Shown piece after piece: positions 1 through 10,035 of a stretch of DNA of 64,000 nt. A program made the position numbers and the translations under genes. The notes beneath the pieces are model-generated. The model saw nothing but the letters and a program-made list of their open reading frames with translations, had not been told where the DNA came from and ran no database searches. Within the stretch, counting starts at the first letter, position 1. The number at the start of each line of letters is the position of its first letter. Origin of the DNA: Conus ventricosus (taxonomy: Eukaryota; Mollusca; Gastropoda; Neogastropoda; Conidae); the NCBI GenBank assembly GCA_018398815.1, contig CM031603.1:1-64000 (forward strand). Reading direction: 5' to 3'.

Positions 1-2015
1 TGGCCATTTCCCTTTCTCTCTCCATTCATTCCTCTCTATGGCCATTTCCCTTCTCTCTCTCTCCTTTCATTCCTCTCTATGGCCATTTCCCTTTCTCTCT
101 CTCCTTCATTCCTCTCTATGGCCATTTCGCTTTCTCTCACTCCCTTCATTCCTCTCTATGGCCATTTCCCTTTCTCTATCTCTCCATTCATTCCTCTCTA
201 TGGCCATTTCCCTTTCTCTCTTCCTTCATTCCTCTCTATGGCCATTTCACTTTCTCTCTCTCTTCCTTCATTCCTCTCTATGGCCATTTTCCCTTTCTCT
301 CTCCATTCATTCCTCTCTATGGCCATTTCCCTTTTCTCTCTCCCTTCATTCCTCTCTATGGCCATTTCCCTTTTCTCTCTCTCCTTCATTCCTCTCTATG
401 GCCATTTCCCTTTCTCTCTCCTTCATTCCTCTCTATGGCCATTTCCCTTTCTCTCTCCTTCATTCCTCTCTATGGCCATTTCCCTTTCTCTCCCTTCATT
501 CCTCTCTATGGCCATTTCCCTTTCTCTCTCCTTCATTCCTCTCTATGGCCATTTCCCTTCTTCTCTCTCCCTTCATTCCTCTCTATGGCCATTTCCCTTT
601 CTCTCACTCCTTTCATTCCTCTCTATGGCCATTTCCCTTTCTCTCTTCCTTCATTCCTCTCTATGCCATTTCCCTTTCTCTCTCCCTTCATTCCTCTCTA
701 TGGCCATTTCCCTTTCTCTCTCTCCATTCATTCCTCTCTATGTCCATTTCCCTTTCTCCTCTCCATTCATTCCTCTCTATGGCCATTTCCTTTCTCTCTT
801 CCTTCATTCCTCTCTATGGCCATTTCCCTTTCTCTCTCCTTTCATTCCTCTCTATGGCCATTTCCCTTTCTCTCTCTTCCTTCATTCCTCTCTATGGCCA
901 TTTCCCTTTCTCTCCTCCATTCATTCCTCTCTATGGCCATTCCCTTTCTCTCTCTCTCTCCCTTCATTGCTCTCTATGGCCATTTCCCTTTCTCTCTCTC
1001 CATTCATTCCTCTCTAGGCCATTTCCCTGACTCTCTCTTCCTTCATTCCTCTTATGCAGTTCCCTTCTCTCTCTCATTCATTCCTCTCTATGGCCATTTC
1101 CCTTTCTCTCTCTCCATTACATTCTCTCTTGGCCATTTCCCATTTCTCTCTTCCTTCATTCCTCTCTAATGGCCAGTTCCCTTGCTCTCATCCTTTCATT
1201 CCTCTCTAGGCCATTTCCCTTTCTCTCCTCCTTTCGATTACCTCTAAGGCCATTTGCCTTGTTGATACTTAACCTTCATTTCCTCTCTATGGCCATTATC
1301 CCTTTCTCTTCTCTCCTTCTCATCCTATCATTGCTCTCATGGCCATTTCCTTTCTCTCTCTCCATCATCCTCCTATGGCATTCCCTTTTCTCTTTCCTTC
1401 ATCCTCTATGGCATTTCCTTTCTCTCTCGATCCTATCCTCTGCTATGGCATTTTCTTTCTCTCTCTTTTCATTCCTCTCTATGGCCATTTCCCTTTCTCT
1501 CTTCCTTCATTCCTCTCTATTGCCATTTCCCTTTCTCCTCTCCTTCATTCCTCTCTATGGCCATTTCCCTTTCTCATCTCTCCTTTCATCCTCTCTATGG
1601 CCATTTCCCTTTCTCTCTCTTCCTTCATTCCTCTCTATGACCATTTCCCTTCTCTCTCTCCATTTATTCCTCTCATATGGCCATTTCCCTTTCTCTCTCT
1701 CTCTTCCTTCCTCTCTATGGCCATTTCCCTTCATCTCTTCTCATTCCTCTCTATGGCCCATTTCCCTTTCTCTCTCTCCTTCATCTCCCTCTAGGCCTTT
1801 CCCTCTCTCTCAATCTCATTCATTCTCTCTATGGCATTTCCTTTTTCTTCTTCATTCCTCTCTATGGCCATTTCCCTTTCTCCATTCATTCTCCTATTGG
1901 CCATTCCCTTTCTCTCTTCCATCATTCCTTCTATGGCCATTATCCATTTTCTCAATCTGTTCCTTCATTGCCTCTCTATGGCCATTTCCCTTTCTTCTCT
2001 CTTCCTTCTGTTTTA
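1..2015. repeat. Pyrimidine-rich ~38-bp minisatellite, decaying to the right
   Basis: The stretch is tandem copies of a unit of about 38 bp built on CTCTCTATGGCCATTTCCC followed by a TTTCTCTCTCC tract of variable length. The first kilobase is regular. From about 1150 onward the units collect indels (loss of GG in TATGGCC, for example) and the array fades by about 2015. Open frames in all three plus-strand phases (serine, leucine and phenylalanine rich) arise only because the unit lacks stops. I do not treat them as genes. The left edge lies outside the window. Confidence 0.97.
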
Positions 2016-2205
2016 ACGCCACTCTACAAATACTCCTTCATTCTTTTCAATAAAGGTTGATTCCTTCTCTTCGTACTCCTTTCCTCTCTCTTCCCTTGCT
2101 TATCTAAATCACCCTCTCTTTCTTTACCACTCCCTTCTTCCCTCCGCCCAATCTTTTTTCCCACCTCCCCCTCTCATCTCATTCATTCAGCTTGCTCTAT
2201 AATCA
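2016..2205. other. Unique C/T-rich spacer
   Basis: Pyrimidine-rich sequence without a regular period and without a gene signal. It separates the degenerate end of the first minisatellite from an AT-rich short-unit repeat. Confidence 0.6.
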
Positions 2206-2412
2206 TTTCTTTCGCAATGATAATGTGGCCAAAGTATATGTGGCAAATGTATATTTCCCAATGATAGATGGCCAATGAAATATTGATGAAACAATGTATT
2301 GGCGCAATAGTAAATGTGGCAATTATATGTTGCCAATATAATATGGCCAATGTAAATAAAAGTGCCAAATGTATGTGCCAATGTATAAGTGGCAATGAAA
2401 TTGGCCAACAGA
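2206..2412. repeat. Degenerate short-period repeat (TGGCCAATG/TATAT)
   Basis: About ten imperfect units of 16-20 bp share cores such as ATGTGGCAAATG, ATGGCCAATG and TGTGCCAATG. The units have drifted too far for an exact period. Both minus-strand frames stay open by composition only. Confidence 0.75.
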
Positions 2413-4079
2413 CCCGAGAAATTGTTTACTGATATTTATTCATTCTACTATTTTTTTTTTTTTTTGAGACGCATATAAAAAAGTAACTGAGATTGCTGCA
2501 AATGCAAAAAATGAGTGAATAAGACGCAACAGTAATCACAATCCGATGACACTTCTGTCACATTTTCTAACAACAAACAATTGGGGAAAAGAAACTATAA
2601 AAAGCACTGCTATGCCTGGCCAAAAGATGTAATAAATCAATACTCATTTCTAAAATTGAACAAGGCATGCCTGAATAAATAATTGCCCAAAAGAAAAATA
2701 TGACAAATATCATGAAAAGTGATATACTTACACAACAAGTAGATCAAAAAAAAAGAAAAAGAAAAACTGCATTAAATCAAAGACTGGCTCCATAGAAAAG
2801 CATTTTTAACTGACCAAAAAAATCACACTGAAAAACAGACTAAAAGAGTCGTTGCAAATGTAAAACAAGCAGACAATCTTCAAAGCGTAACTGCAATAAT
2901 GTTGCGACCCAACAAGTCACAACTCACAACAACTAAAGCTTAACATTGCTGATGAGAAAAAGTAACAGAAACCAGGCCTCATTTATGAGATAAAAGCAAG
3001 CTTAAAATACCTACATCTATTAGAAAGTATGGCTAAATTCGAAGCAAATATGGCTTTAACTGTCTCACTCTACAGTTTGCACTTCACACATCAAACAACA
3101 ATGTTCAGTGACAGAATAGCAAGCATATACTACTGTAACAACACACAACAACAACATACGTTCAAGCTGATAAACAAATATTACTAACACCAAGAAATAT
3201 AATTTAGATGAACCAAAATTGCACAAAAATCAGGCTAAGATTTTATGCACAATGTGATCTAATGCCAGTCAATATCTTGGTTAACATTCACACCCCCCAC
3301 CCACCCCCCGTTAACCCCTCGCAAAGCTCAGGTATAGTATGGTATAGGAATACAAATGACTTTTTCTTTCAATCATGCTGTATCTATCTATCCACAAATG
3401 ATAATAAATGTGAATATAAGCCTTGCCTTCAACTATCACTGCTGTCGTTTCACTTTAAGCAACAGTCAACCTGTCCATTGAACAAATACAAGCAATGTCA
3501 CTGTAAAATCGATCAAAATCAATGCGTTTTTCAAAATGTGATAAAAAAAAAAAATACACCTTTAACCTTTGAACAAATTTGACAAGCAAGAATATACGTG
3601 TTTAAATCACTTCAAAATATTGTTGTGCCTTAAAGGTTAAATACTACCTATAACTCCAAATAGGACTCACGTCATGATCGTGTTTACAGCCAGTGGACCA
3701 CAAAGGCTTGTCATATCGCCTCAAAGGTGACACAAAACAAAATCATTAAATGAAAACAAAATTGCCATAAAACAAATGCACCGAGCAGCACAGATATAAC
3801 AAAAGTCAAGCTTGAAACACAGGCCCACATCTGTTAAAACACAACGAATGGAGTCCATAAATCACATCATTAGTTAAATACATTGTCCATAAAATCAGAA
3901 ATAAATGTACATGAGAATGAGTGATCAAAGAATAAGATACATGCATTAAACGACTGAAAATGTAGCTGAATCAGTGTAAAAATAAATTATCACTTGAAAA
4001 ATGACATGTCATTTAAAGAAATGCATTTCCAGAAATAATTTACAGAAGAGGGGAGACAGGCGGAGGAAATGGAATGGAA
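2413..4079. other. AT-rich unique noncoding DNA; duplication starts near 3345
   Basis: I see no gene, RNA or repeat array here. There is a 15-T run at 2451-2465, and the rest is A-rich with scattered stops in all frames. From about 3345 rightward the sequence has a clear second copy beginning at 50236. An example is the shared tract reading GGAGTCCATAAATCACATCA here and GGAGTCCACAAAACAACATC there. The 124-codon frame at 3208-3582 is not supported, because its second copy is shifted by many indels. Confidence 0.7.
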
Positions 4080-4096
4080 GGGGGGGGGGGGGGGGG
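4080..4096. repeat. G homopolymer (17 G)
   Basis: Uninterrupted G run inside a purine-rich tract (GGAGG/GGAAATGG). The second copy of the region has a shorter run near 51047-51058, so the length is variable or miscalled. Confidence 0.9.
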
Positions 4097-4204
4097 ATGA
4101 AGGGAGGGAGTGGGGAGGGTGAGAAAGGAGTGGGAGAAAGAAGGACAAAAGTGAAAGAGTAAGAGGACGAAATAATGTTTTCTATCGATAAATGTTATCC
4201 TTCA

Positions 4205-4725
4205 TAAAAGCCTGCCATGTGAGCGTGTGTACATGTGTGTGTATCTAGTGTGAGTGTAGTTCTGCGTCAAAAGCTGCCGTGTGAGCGTGTGTACATGTGT
4301 GTGTATCTAGTGTGAGTGTAGTTCTGCGTCAAAAGGCTGCCGTGGTGAGCGTGTGTACATGTGTGTGTATCTATGTGTGAGTGTAGTTTCTGCGTCAAAA
4401 GGCTGCCGTGTGAGCGTGTGTACATGTGTGTGTATCTATGTGTGAGTGTAGTTCTGCGTCAAAAGGCTGCCGTGTGAGCGTGTGTACATGTGTGTGTATC
4501 TATGTGTGAGTGTAGTTCTGCGTCAAAAGGCTGCCGTGTGAGCGTGTGTACATGTGTGTGTATCTATGTGTGAGTGTAGTTCTGCGTCAAAAGGCTGCCG
4601 TGTGAGCGTGTGTACATGTGTGTGTATCTATGTGTGAGTGTAGTTCTGCGTCAAAAGGCTGCCGTGTGAGCGTGTGTACATGTGTGTGTATCTATGTGTG
4701 AGTGTAGTTCTGCGTCAAAAGGCAA
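4205..4725. repeat. 63-bp minisatellite, about 8 copies
   Basis: Tandem units of about 63 bp read GCGTGTGTACATGTGTGTG, then TATCTATGTGTGAGTGTAG, then TTCTGCGTCAAAAGGCTGCC. The homologous array at about 51173-51432 has only about 4 units. The locus therefore differs in copy number between the two segmental copies. Confidence 0.95.
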
Positions 4726-4844
4726 TGCACTAAGATGGCCGCCCTACAGAAGGTCCTGGTTTGAACCATGGCAGTGCAAAGGAAAAAATATTCTGACAGG
4801 AGAAGGACATGTAGGATCATGACCTGGATGCGGCCTGGCCCCCC

Positions 4845-5005
4845 TGAGAGTGCAAGGAGTTCAGGGCCGAAACTCTTGTCTGAGGGGGTTTCCTCTGAAA
4901 CCTTCTGCTGTCAAACTCTCCCTCAGAGTGCAAGGAATTCAGGGCCAAAACTCTTGTCTGAGGGGGGGTCTTCTCTAAAGACCTTCTGCTGTCAAACTCT
5001 CCCAA
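4845..5005. repeat. ~76-bp repeat, 2 copies
   Basis: Two units begin with GAGTGCAAGGAGTTCAGGGC and end with CTTCTGCTGTCAAACTCTCC. The second segmental copy has three units (about 51556-51780). The flanks 4726-4844 and 5006-5470 are unique noncoding sequence shared with the second copy. Confidence 0.9.
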
Positions 5006-5476
5006 GGGTTTCTTTCTACTTTTCTGTTCTAAGCTGGTATCTTCAATGACCTCTTGTCCTTTAAGGCGTGGATCTACCACACAACATGTAAAACATAAAT
5101 GACACCAACTGGTGTTCCCTGGTATCAGGAAAGCAGCCCCAAATGAAATGACATGAGGACACTTGTTGGCGTCAAGCAGACAGAGAAATGCTGCCTGTTG
5201 TCACACTGAGCTGAATGTGGAGAGTACAGAACATAAGGCAATCAACATGAATGTGATGGAGCAGCCACACGTCACATGTGACATGTCATTCTGAATAAAG
5301 GAGAAAAGATCTGCCAACATAGATACACGGTTGAGGGCAGACAATGTGGCTAACAGACTTCTATTTAGGAAAAAAGGCACAATGCAAACTCATACATTTG
5401 TGTGCGACTGTATGTGTGAACGCGTGTGTGTATGGATATGCATACATGCGTGCTTGTGTGTTAATCAGTGTTCCTC

Positions 5477-5603
5477 ACTGACACCCATGACCTTTGTCCC
5501 TGTGACCTAGGTAAAGTTCACTGACACCCATGATCTTTGTCCCTGTGACCTAGGTAAAGTTCACTGACACCCATGACCTTTGTCCCTGTGACCTAGGTAA
5601 AGT
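5477..5603. repeat. 43-bp repeat, 3 copies
   Basis: Three nearly identical units contain CACTGACACCCATGACCTTT and TGTGACCTAGGTAAAGT. The second segmental copy (about 52258-52387) also has three. Confidence 0.93.
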
Positions 5604-5669
5604 GTACAGAGCTCAGATTGAAGAACAGTGCCCTGCAAGCTCCTGCTCTGTCATCATTGTAACTGCTGA

Positions 5670-5830
5670 CAGCAGGGGGGGGGGGGGGGGGAAGGGGATG
5701 AGTGGGCGGTTGTGTGTGTGCATGTGAAGGGGGATGGTAGTAGGGGAGAGAGGGGTAGGGGATGTGGTGTGTGTGTGTGTGTGTGTTGTGTGTGTGTTGT
5801 GTGTGTGTGTGTGTGTGGTGTGTGTGTGTG

Positions 5831-5868
<38 letters not shown>

Positions 5869-5875
5869 TGTGGGG
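5670..5875. repeat. G run plus (TG)n microsatellite
   Basis: A G run of about 19 near 5672-5690 is followed by a purine-rich stretch and then interrupted TG dinucleotides from about 5764. The counterpart at about 52455-52640 is shorter and interrupted differently. Confidence 0.95.
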
Positions 5876-5959
5876 ACTGACCCAGAGAGAATAAGATCCA
5901 CCATGATCGTAGACTGCAGCTGATGCATAGGAGTGAATTCCGCAGAGACTGCAGGACGA

Positions 5960-6240
5960 TTCAGTGAGGAACAACCTGCACTTCAGCACTGCTTTGTGTG
6001 GTGCGGATGTCTGAGGAACAACCTGCACTTCAGCACTGCTTTGTGTGGTGCGGATGTCTGAGGAACAACCTGCACTTCAGCACTGCTTTGTGTGGTGCGG
6101 ATGTCTGAGGAACAACCTGCACTTCAGCACTGCTTTGTGTGGTGCTGATGTCTGCTGTTGATGAGTCTGCTGTTTGTGATGTCTGCTGTTTGTGATGTCT
6201 GCTGTTTGTGATGTCTGCTGTTTGTGATGTCTGCTGAAGA
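5960..6240. repeat. 48-bp array followed by 16-bp array
   Basis: About four 48-bp units (AACAACCTGCACTTCAGCAC then TGCTTTGTGTGGTGCGGATG) run into about five 16-bp units built on TGCTGTTTGTGATGTC. The second copy (about 52742-52990) has the first array but only a remnant of the second. The sequence from 6241 to 6820 is unique. It lies downstream of the SERINC stop on the minus strand, so part of it may be 3' UTR, but I see no convincing polyadenylation signal. Confidence 0.9.
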
Positions 6241-6824
6241 TACACTGTGTATGAAACTTCACACTGTGTTCAGTGTGTGCATGAGCTGTGTTTTGGCAGG
6301 TGCGCCTGAGGAAGGACCGAACAAGCTTGCCACTACTGGCAAATGTTGTGCTTAGTTTAAACTCGGTTTCATAGCTGAGCCATACCAATACCATCATAAG
6401 AAAATGCACAGTTCTTTTTTCCTTTCAAACGTAAATCAGAGTAAAAGTTCACTTCATTTCTCTCCTTTCCCTGCTAGAATACAACAAAACACTTCACTGT
6501 TTCAGGTTGATGTGGTGAGGGAACTTCAGCACTCTTCAAAATAGGACTATTTCAGGATAAGACCTGAGTTTCTGACAATGTCCTCTGCAGAGAATCAGGA
6601 GCAGCTGGTTGTAAATCCATTCAACTGATAACAGAGACAATAGACCATCCTCAGTCACCTTGCAATCATGTAACACTTGAAAAAAAAATAACTGACTTAC
6701 AGTGAAACTGGATATCTGGTTAATCATACTTCTGGGTTGTTGTTGTTTGGTAACTGCAGACTCAAACTTCTAAAAACAGAAAAAAAAATCCTTGAGCAAT
6801 GTATATGGTTTAAGAGACCGTAAG

Positions 6825-7305
6825 AGCCACCAGCAGACAACCACCATTAAAACAGTGAACATCCACCAGCAGACAACCACCATCAAAACAGTGGAACATC
6901 CACCAGCAGACAACACCATCAAAACAGTGGAACATCACCAGCAGACAACCACCATTAAAACAGTGGAACATCCACCAGCAGACAACCACCATCAAAACAG
7001 TGGAACATCCACCAGCAGACAACCACCATCAAAACAGTGGAACATCCACTAGCAGACAACCACCATTAAAACAGTGGAACATCCACTAGCAGACAACCAC
7101 CATTAAAACAGTGGAACATCCACTAGCAGACAACCACCATCAAAACAGCGGAACATCCACTAGCAGACAACCACCATTAAAACAGCGGAACATCCACTAG
7201 CAGACAACCACCATTAAAACAGCGGAACATCCACTAGCAGACAACCACCATTAAAACAGCGGAACATCCACTAGCAGACAACCACCATTAAAACAGCGGT
7301 ACATC
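6825..7305. repeat. 37-bp minisatellite, about 13 copies
   Basis: Units of about 37 bp contain AGCAGACAACCACCATTAAA and ACAGTGGAACATCCAC, drifting to ACAGCGG on the right. The homologous array at about 53575-53750 holds only about five units. The array ends immediately 3' of the SERINC stop codon (minus strand), so it sits in or next to the 3' UTR. Confidence 0.96.
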
Positions 7306-7309
7306 CAAA

Positions 7310-7734
7310 TTACACAAAACTCTGCCTCTCTCGTGAGGGTGAGCGAGACTTTGACCTCTTTGATCCTCTGGACGCTGGACGCTCCGGGTTCCTGGCTGCG
7401 TGACCCAGAGCCTCCCGCGACGACCTGACGTCATTGGCCGACCGGGTCAATGATATAGCAGAGGGCTGCTTGGAGGAGGACGACAGTCGTCGCGGTGAAG
7501 AGACTGCATCCCCCTGACCTCTCTCGGTGCCCTCCACGTTGTCCTGTTGCTGCCCTGGTCGGCCTCCTGAAGGGTGTCTGGCATGTGGGGGAAGGCCAGA
7601 TTGCGGCCGAAGCAGAGGCGAGGAAAGAAGAGTGTCCACAGGTAGATGATGACACACACCCAGCTGGACGCCATTTTCACCCACACACTGCCGCCCAGTT
7701 CAGCCCAAAACGATTCAGGTCCCACTCCCCTGGT
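7310..7734 (-). CDS. SERINC family protein, last coding exon (copy 1)
   Basis: SERINC proteins (serine incorporator / TMS1) are multi-pass membrane proteins linked to serine-lipid synthesis and lipid scrambling. This exon opens after a TTTCAG acceptor at 7735 and completes the split AGA codon left by the upstream exon. It encodes the SERINC hallmark before the last helix (WAAVWVKM, then ASSWVCVIIYLWTL), a basic turn FGRNLAFPHMP, and a long Ser/Arg-rich tail ending SRSPSRERQSFV before TAA at 7310-7312. The splice-phase frame reads as far as NWAAV. It then needs two bases removed (TGTG for TG near 7665) to give WVKM, and one more shift near 7570 to enter the tail. The second copy at 53761-54179 lacks both defects, so I read them as consensus errors. 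The tail of about 100 residues is unlike vertebrate SERINCs, which stop soon after the last helix. Family assignment is secure; the exact frame is not. Confidence 0.9.
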
Positions 7735-7985
7735 CTGAAAGTAGCAAACATGTGCTGTAGAAAGACCGATGGATGAATCTGCTCTATGTGAACGATCAGA
7801 ATCACAACACAAATGTGTGTTGTAGACCGACTGATGAATGAATCTGCTGACAGTGAACAATCGGAATCAATGTATGAAATGCATGTTGTAGAAAGAACGG
7901 TCACAGGCTAAATGAACAGATCAAGTATGTACTGTCAAACACACATGCACACAGGTGTGCACAGACGGGCGGGTGCATGCACACA

Positions 7986-8044
<59 letters not shown>

Positions 8045-8073
8045 TACACACACACACACACACACACAGATAA

Positions 8074-8131
<58 letters not shown>

Positions 8132-8141
8132 GAGGACCTAC
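7735..8141 (-). other. SERINC intron with (CA)n (copy 1)
   Basis: A 407-bp intron runs from GTAGGT (8136-8141) to TTTCAG (7735-7740) on the minus strand. It holds a long CA/TG tract at about 7979-8129 and two or three diverged ~55-bp units containing GATGAATCTGCTCTATGTGA and GAATGAATCTGCTGACAGTG. The TG tract directly follows the donor. Confidence 0.85.
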
Positions 8142-8280
8142 CTGTACCAGTTGGTCAGCTGCATCATGATGTAGAAGGCGGCCAGGAGGAAGACGAAGTG
8201 GAAGAAGGCGTAGGGATACACCACGCCGTCCGACTCATTGTACACCACCTTCTGCCCGCCCAGCAGAGAGGGGTTGTCGC
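8142..8280 (-). CDS. SERINC family protein, penultimate coding exon (copy 1)
   Basis: The 139-bp exon is flanked by a CAG acceptor (8281-8283) after a TG-rich tract and by a GTAGGT donor. In phase (2 + 45 codons + 2 bases) it reads without interruption. It contains the SERINC signature [18 protein letters not shown], then the next helix [18 protein letters not shown]. This is the most conserved part of the family. It needs no frame correction, which shows the local sequence is sound. The joined codon with the next exon is AGA (Arg). Upstream exons would lie at higher coordinates on the minus strand. The nearest I can find is at 47630, beyond about 39 kb of repeats. Confidence 0.96.
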
Positions 8281-8283
8281 CTG

Positions 8284-8514
8284 ACACACACACACACACC
8301 GCTCACACCATCAGCAACAAACAACAACAACAACAACAACCAATCAGTGAAAATTGGACAGAGATCAAACCCCCAAGGGAGGCAATTTGCCTTACTTGCT
8401 GAAGACAAAACTGGGGACAGAGGGAAGGATGGCCAGAAAACGTAGGGAAGGAAAAAAGGAAGCAGTTCTCCTTTCACGGTCGTGTGCAGACTTCTTTTCC
8501 TTTTCCACCGAGCT
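8284..8514. other. SERINC intron start, unique part
   Basis: Intronic sequence upstream (in gene sense) of the 8142-8280 exon contains a short CA run, a CAACAA run and unique sequence. The second copy at 54661-54894 matches it closely. Confidence 0.7.
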
Positions 8515-9575
8515 GTGCACCACCCACCCCACCCTGACCTGACCTCATCACCCACCCCACTCTGACCTCACCATCCACCCCACCCTGACCTCACCATCCA
8601 CCCCACCCTGACCTGACCACCCACCCCACTCTGACTCACAATCCACCCCACTCTGACCTCACCATCCACCCCACCCTGACCTGACCTCACCACCCACCCC
8701 ACACTGACCTCATCACCCATCCCACCCTGACCCCACCACCCACCCCACCCTGACCTCACCACCCACCCCATCCTGACCTGACCTCACCACCCACCCCACT
8801 CTGACCTCACCATCCATCCCACCCTGACCTCACCACCCACTCCACCCTGACCTCACCATCCACCCCACCCTGACCTCACCATCCACCCCCCTCTGACCTC
8901 ACCATCACCCCACTCTGACCTCACCATCCATCCCATCCCACCCTGACCTGACCTCACCACCTACCCCACCCTGACCCCACCACCCACCCACACTGACCCC
9001 ACCACCCACTCCACCCTGACCTCACCACCCACCCCACCCTGACCTGACCTCATCACCCACCCCACTCTGACATCACCACCCATCCCACCCTGACCTCACC
9101 ACCCACCCCACCCTGACCTGACCTCACCACCCACCCCACCCTGACCTCACCATCCATCCCACCCTGACCTGACCTCACCACCCACCCCACTCTGACCTCA
9201 CCACCCACCCCACCCTGACCTCACCATCCATCCCACCCTGACCTGACCCACCACCCACCCCACTCTGACCTCACCACTCACCCCACCCTGACCTGACCTC
9301 ACCACCCACCCCACTCTGACATCACCATCCACCCCACCCTGACCTCACCACCCACCCACTCTGACCTCACCACCTATCCCACCCTGACCTGACCTCACCA
9401 CCCACCCCACCCTGACCTCACCACCTATACCCACCCTGACCTCCCACCACCACCCCTTCGACATCACCTCCACACCCCACCCTGACCAACACCCATCCAC
9501 CCAACCACCCCTGACCTCACCACCCACCCCACCCTGACCCCACCACCCACCCCTACCTGACTCCCCATCCATGAC
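8515..9575. repeat. C-rich ~20-27-bp minisatellite, roughly 45 copies
   Basis: Units combine CCACCCCACCCTGACCTGAC or CCACCCCACTCTGACC with CTCACCATC or CTCACCAC. Unit length alternates because the TGACC step may be doubled. The second segmental copy keeps only about seven units (54895-55057) before a transposon end cuts it. Confidence 0.95.
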
Positions 9576-9599
9576 CTGACCAAGTTTCCACCGGCTGAC

Positions 9600-10035
9600 C
9601 TGGTCAGCACCAGGCTGTGTAGGTCTTGGTGTATTCTTCTGGTGTGTCACGCCAGCTGTGTAGGTCTACGGTGTTCCTCTGGTGTGTCAGCCCCCGGCTG
9701 TGTAGGCCCTTTGCTGTTTCTTCTGTGTGTCAGCGCCAGGCTGTGAGAGTCTTTGCTGTTCCCTTCTGGTTGTCAGCACCCGGACTGTGTAGGTCTCTTG
9801 CTGTTTCTTCTAGGTGTGTCACACCAGCTGTGTAAGGTCTTTGCTTACATTCTGGATGTGTCAGCGCCAGGCTGTGTAGGTCTTTGCTGTTTCTTCTGGT
9901 GTGTCAGCGCCAGGCATGTAGGTCTTTGCTGGTTTCTTCTGGTTGTGTCAGCGCCAGGCTGTGTAGGTCTTTGTGTTTCTTCTGGTGTGTCAGCCCAGGC
10001 TGTGTAGGTCTTTGTTGTTTCTTCTGGTGGTGACA
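9600..10035. repeat. 43-bp minisatellite, about 10 copies
   Basis: Units contain GTGTGTCAGCGCCAGGCTGT then GTAGGTCTTTGCTGTTTCTT. Many single-base indels give the copies slightly different lengths. Confidence 0.93.

Noticed and set aside
38..2060. Long overlapping plus-strand ORFs (up to 330 codons) rich in Ser, Leu, Phe
   Set aside because: They are translations of the 38-bp pyrimidine-rich minisatellite in different phases; equal openness in several frames shows lack of coding constraint.
5712..6028. His/Thr- or Val/Cys-rich ORFs over TG/CA tracts (also 7901-8284, 30369-30878, 36044-36882, 52396-52884)
   Set aside because: Alternating dinucleotides give open frames on both strands; no other coding evidence.
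7495..7776. Plus-strand 93-codon ORF
   Set aside because: Antisense shadow of the SERINC last exon; the minus strand has the family motifs and splice sites.
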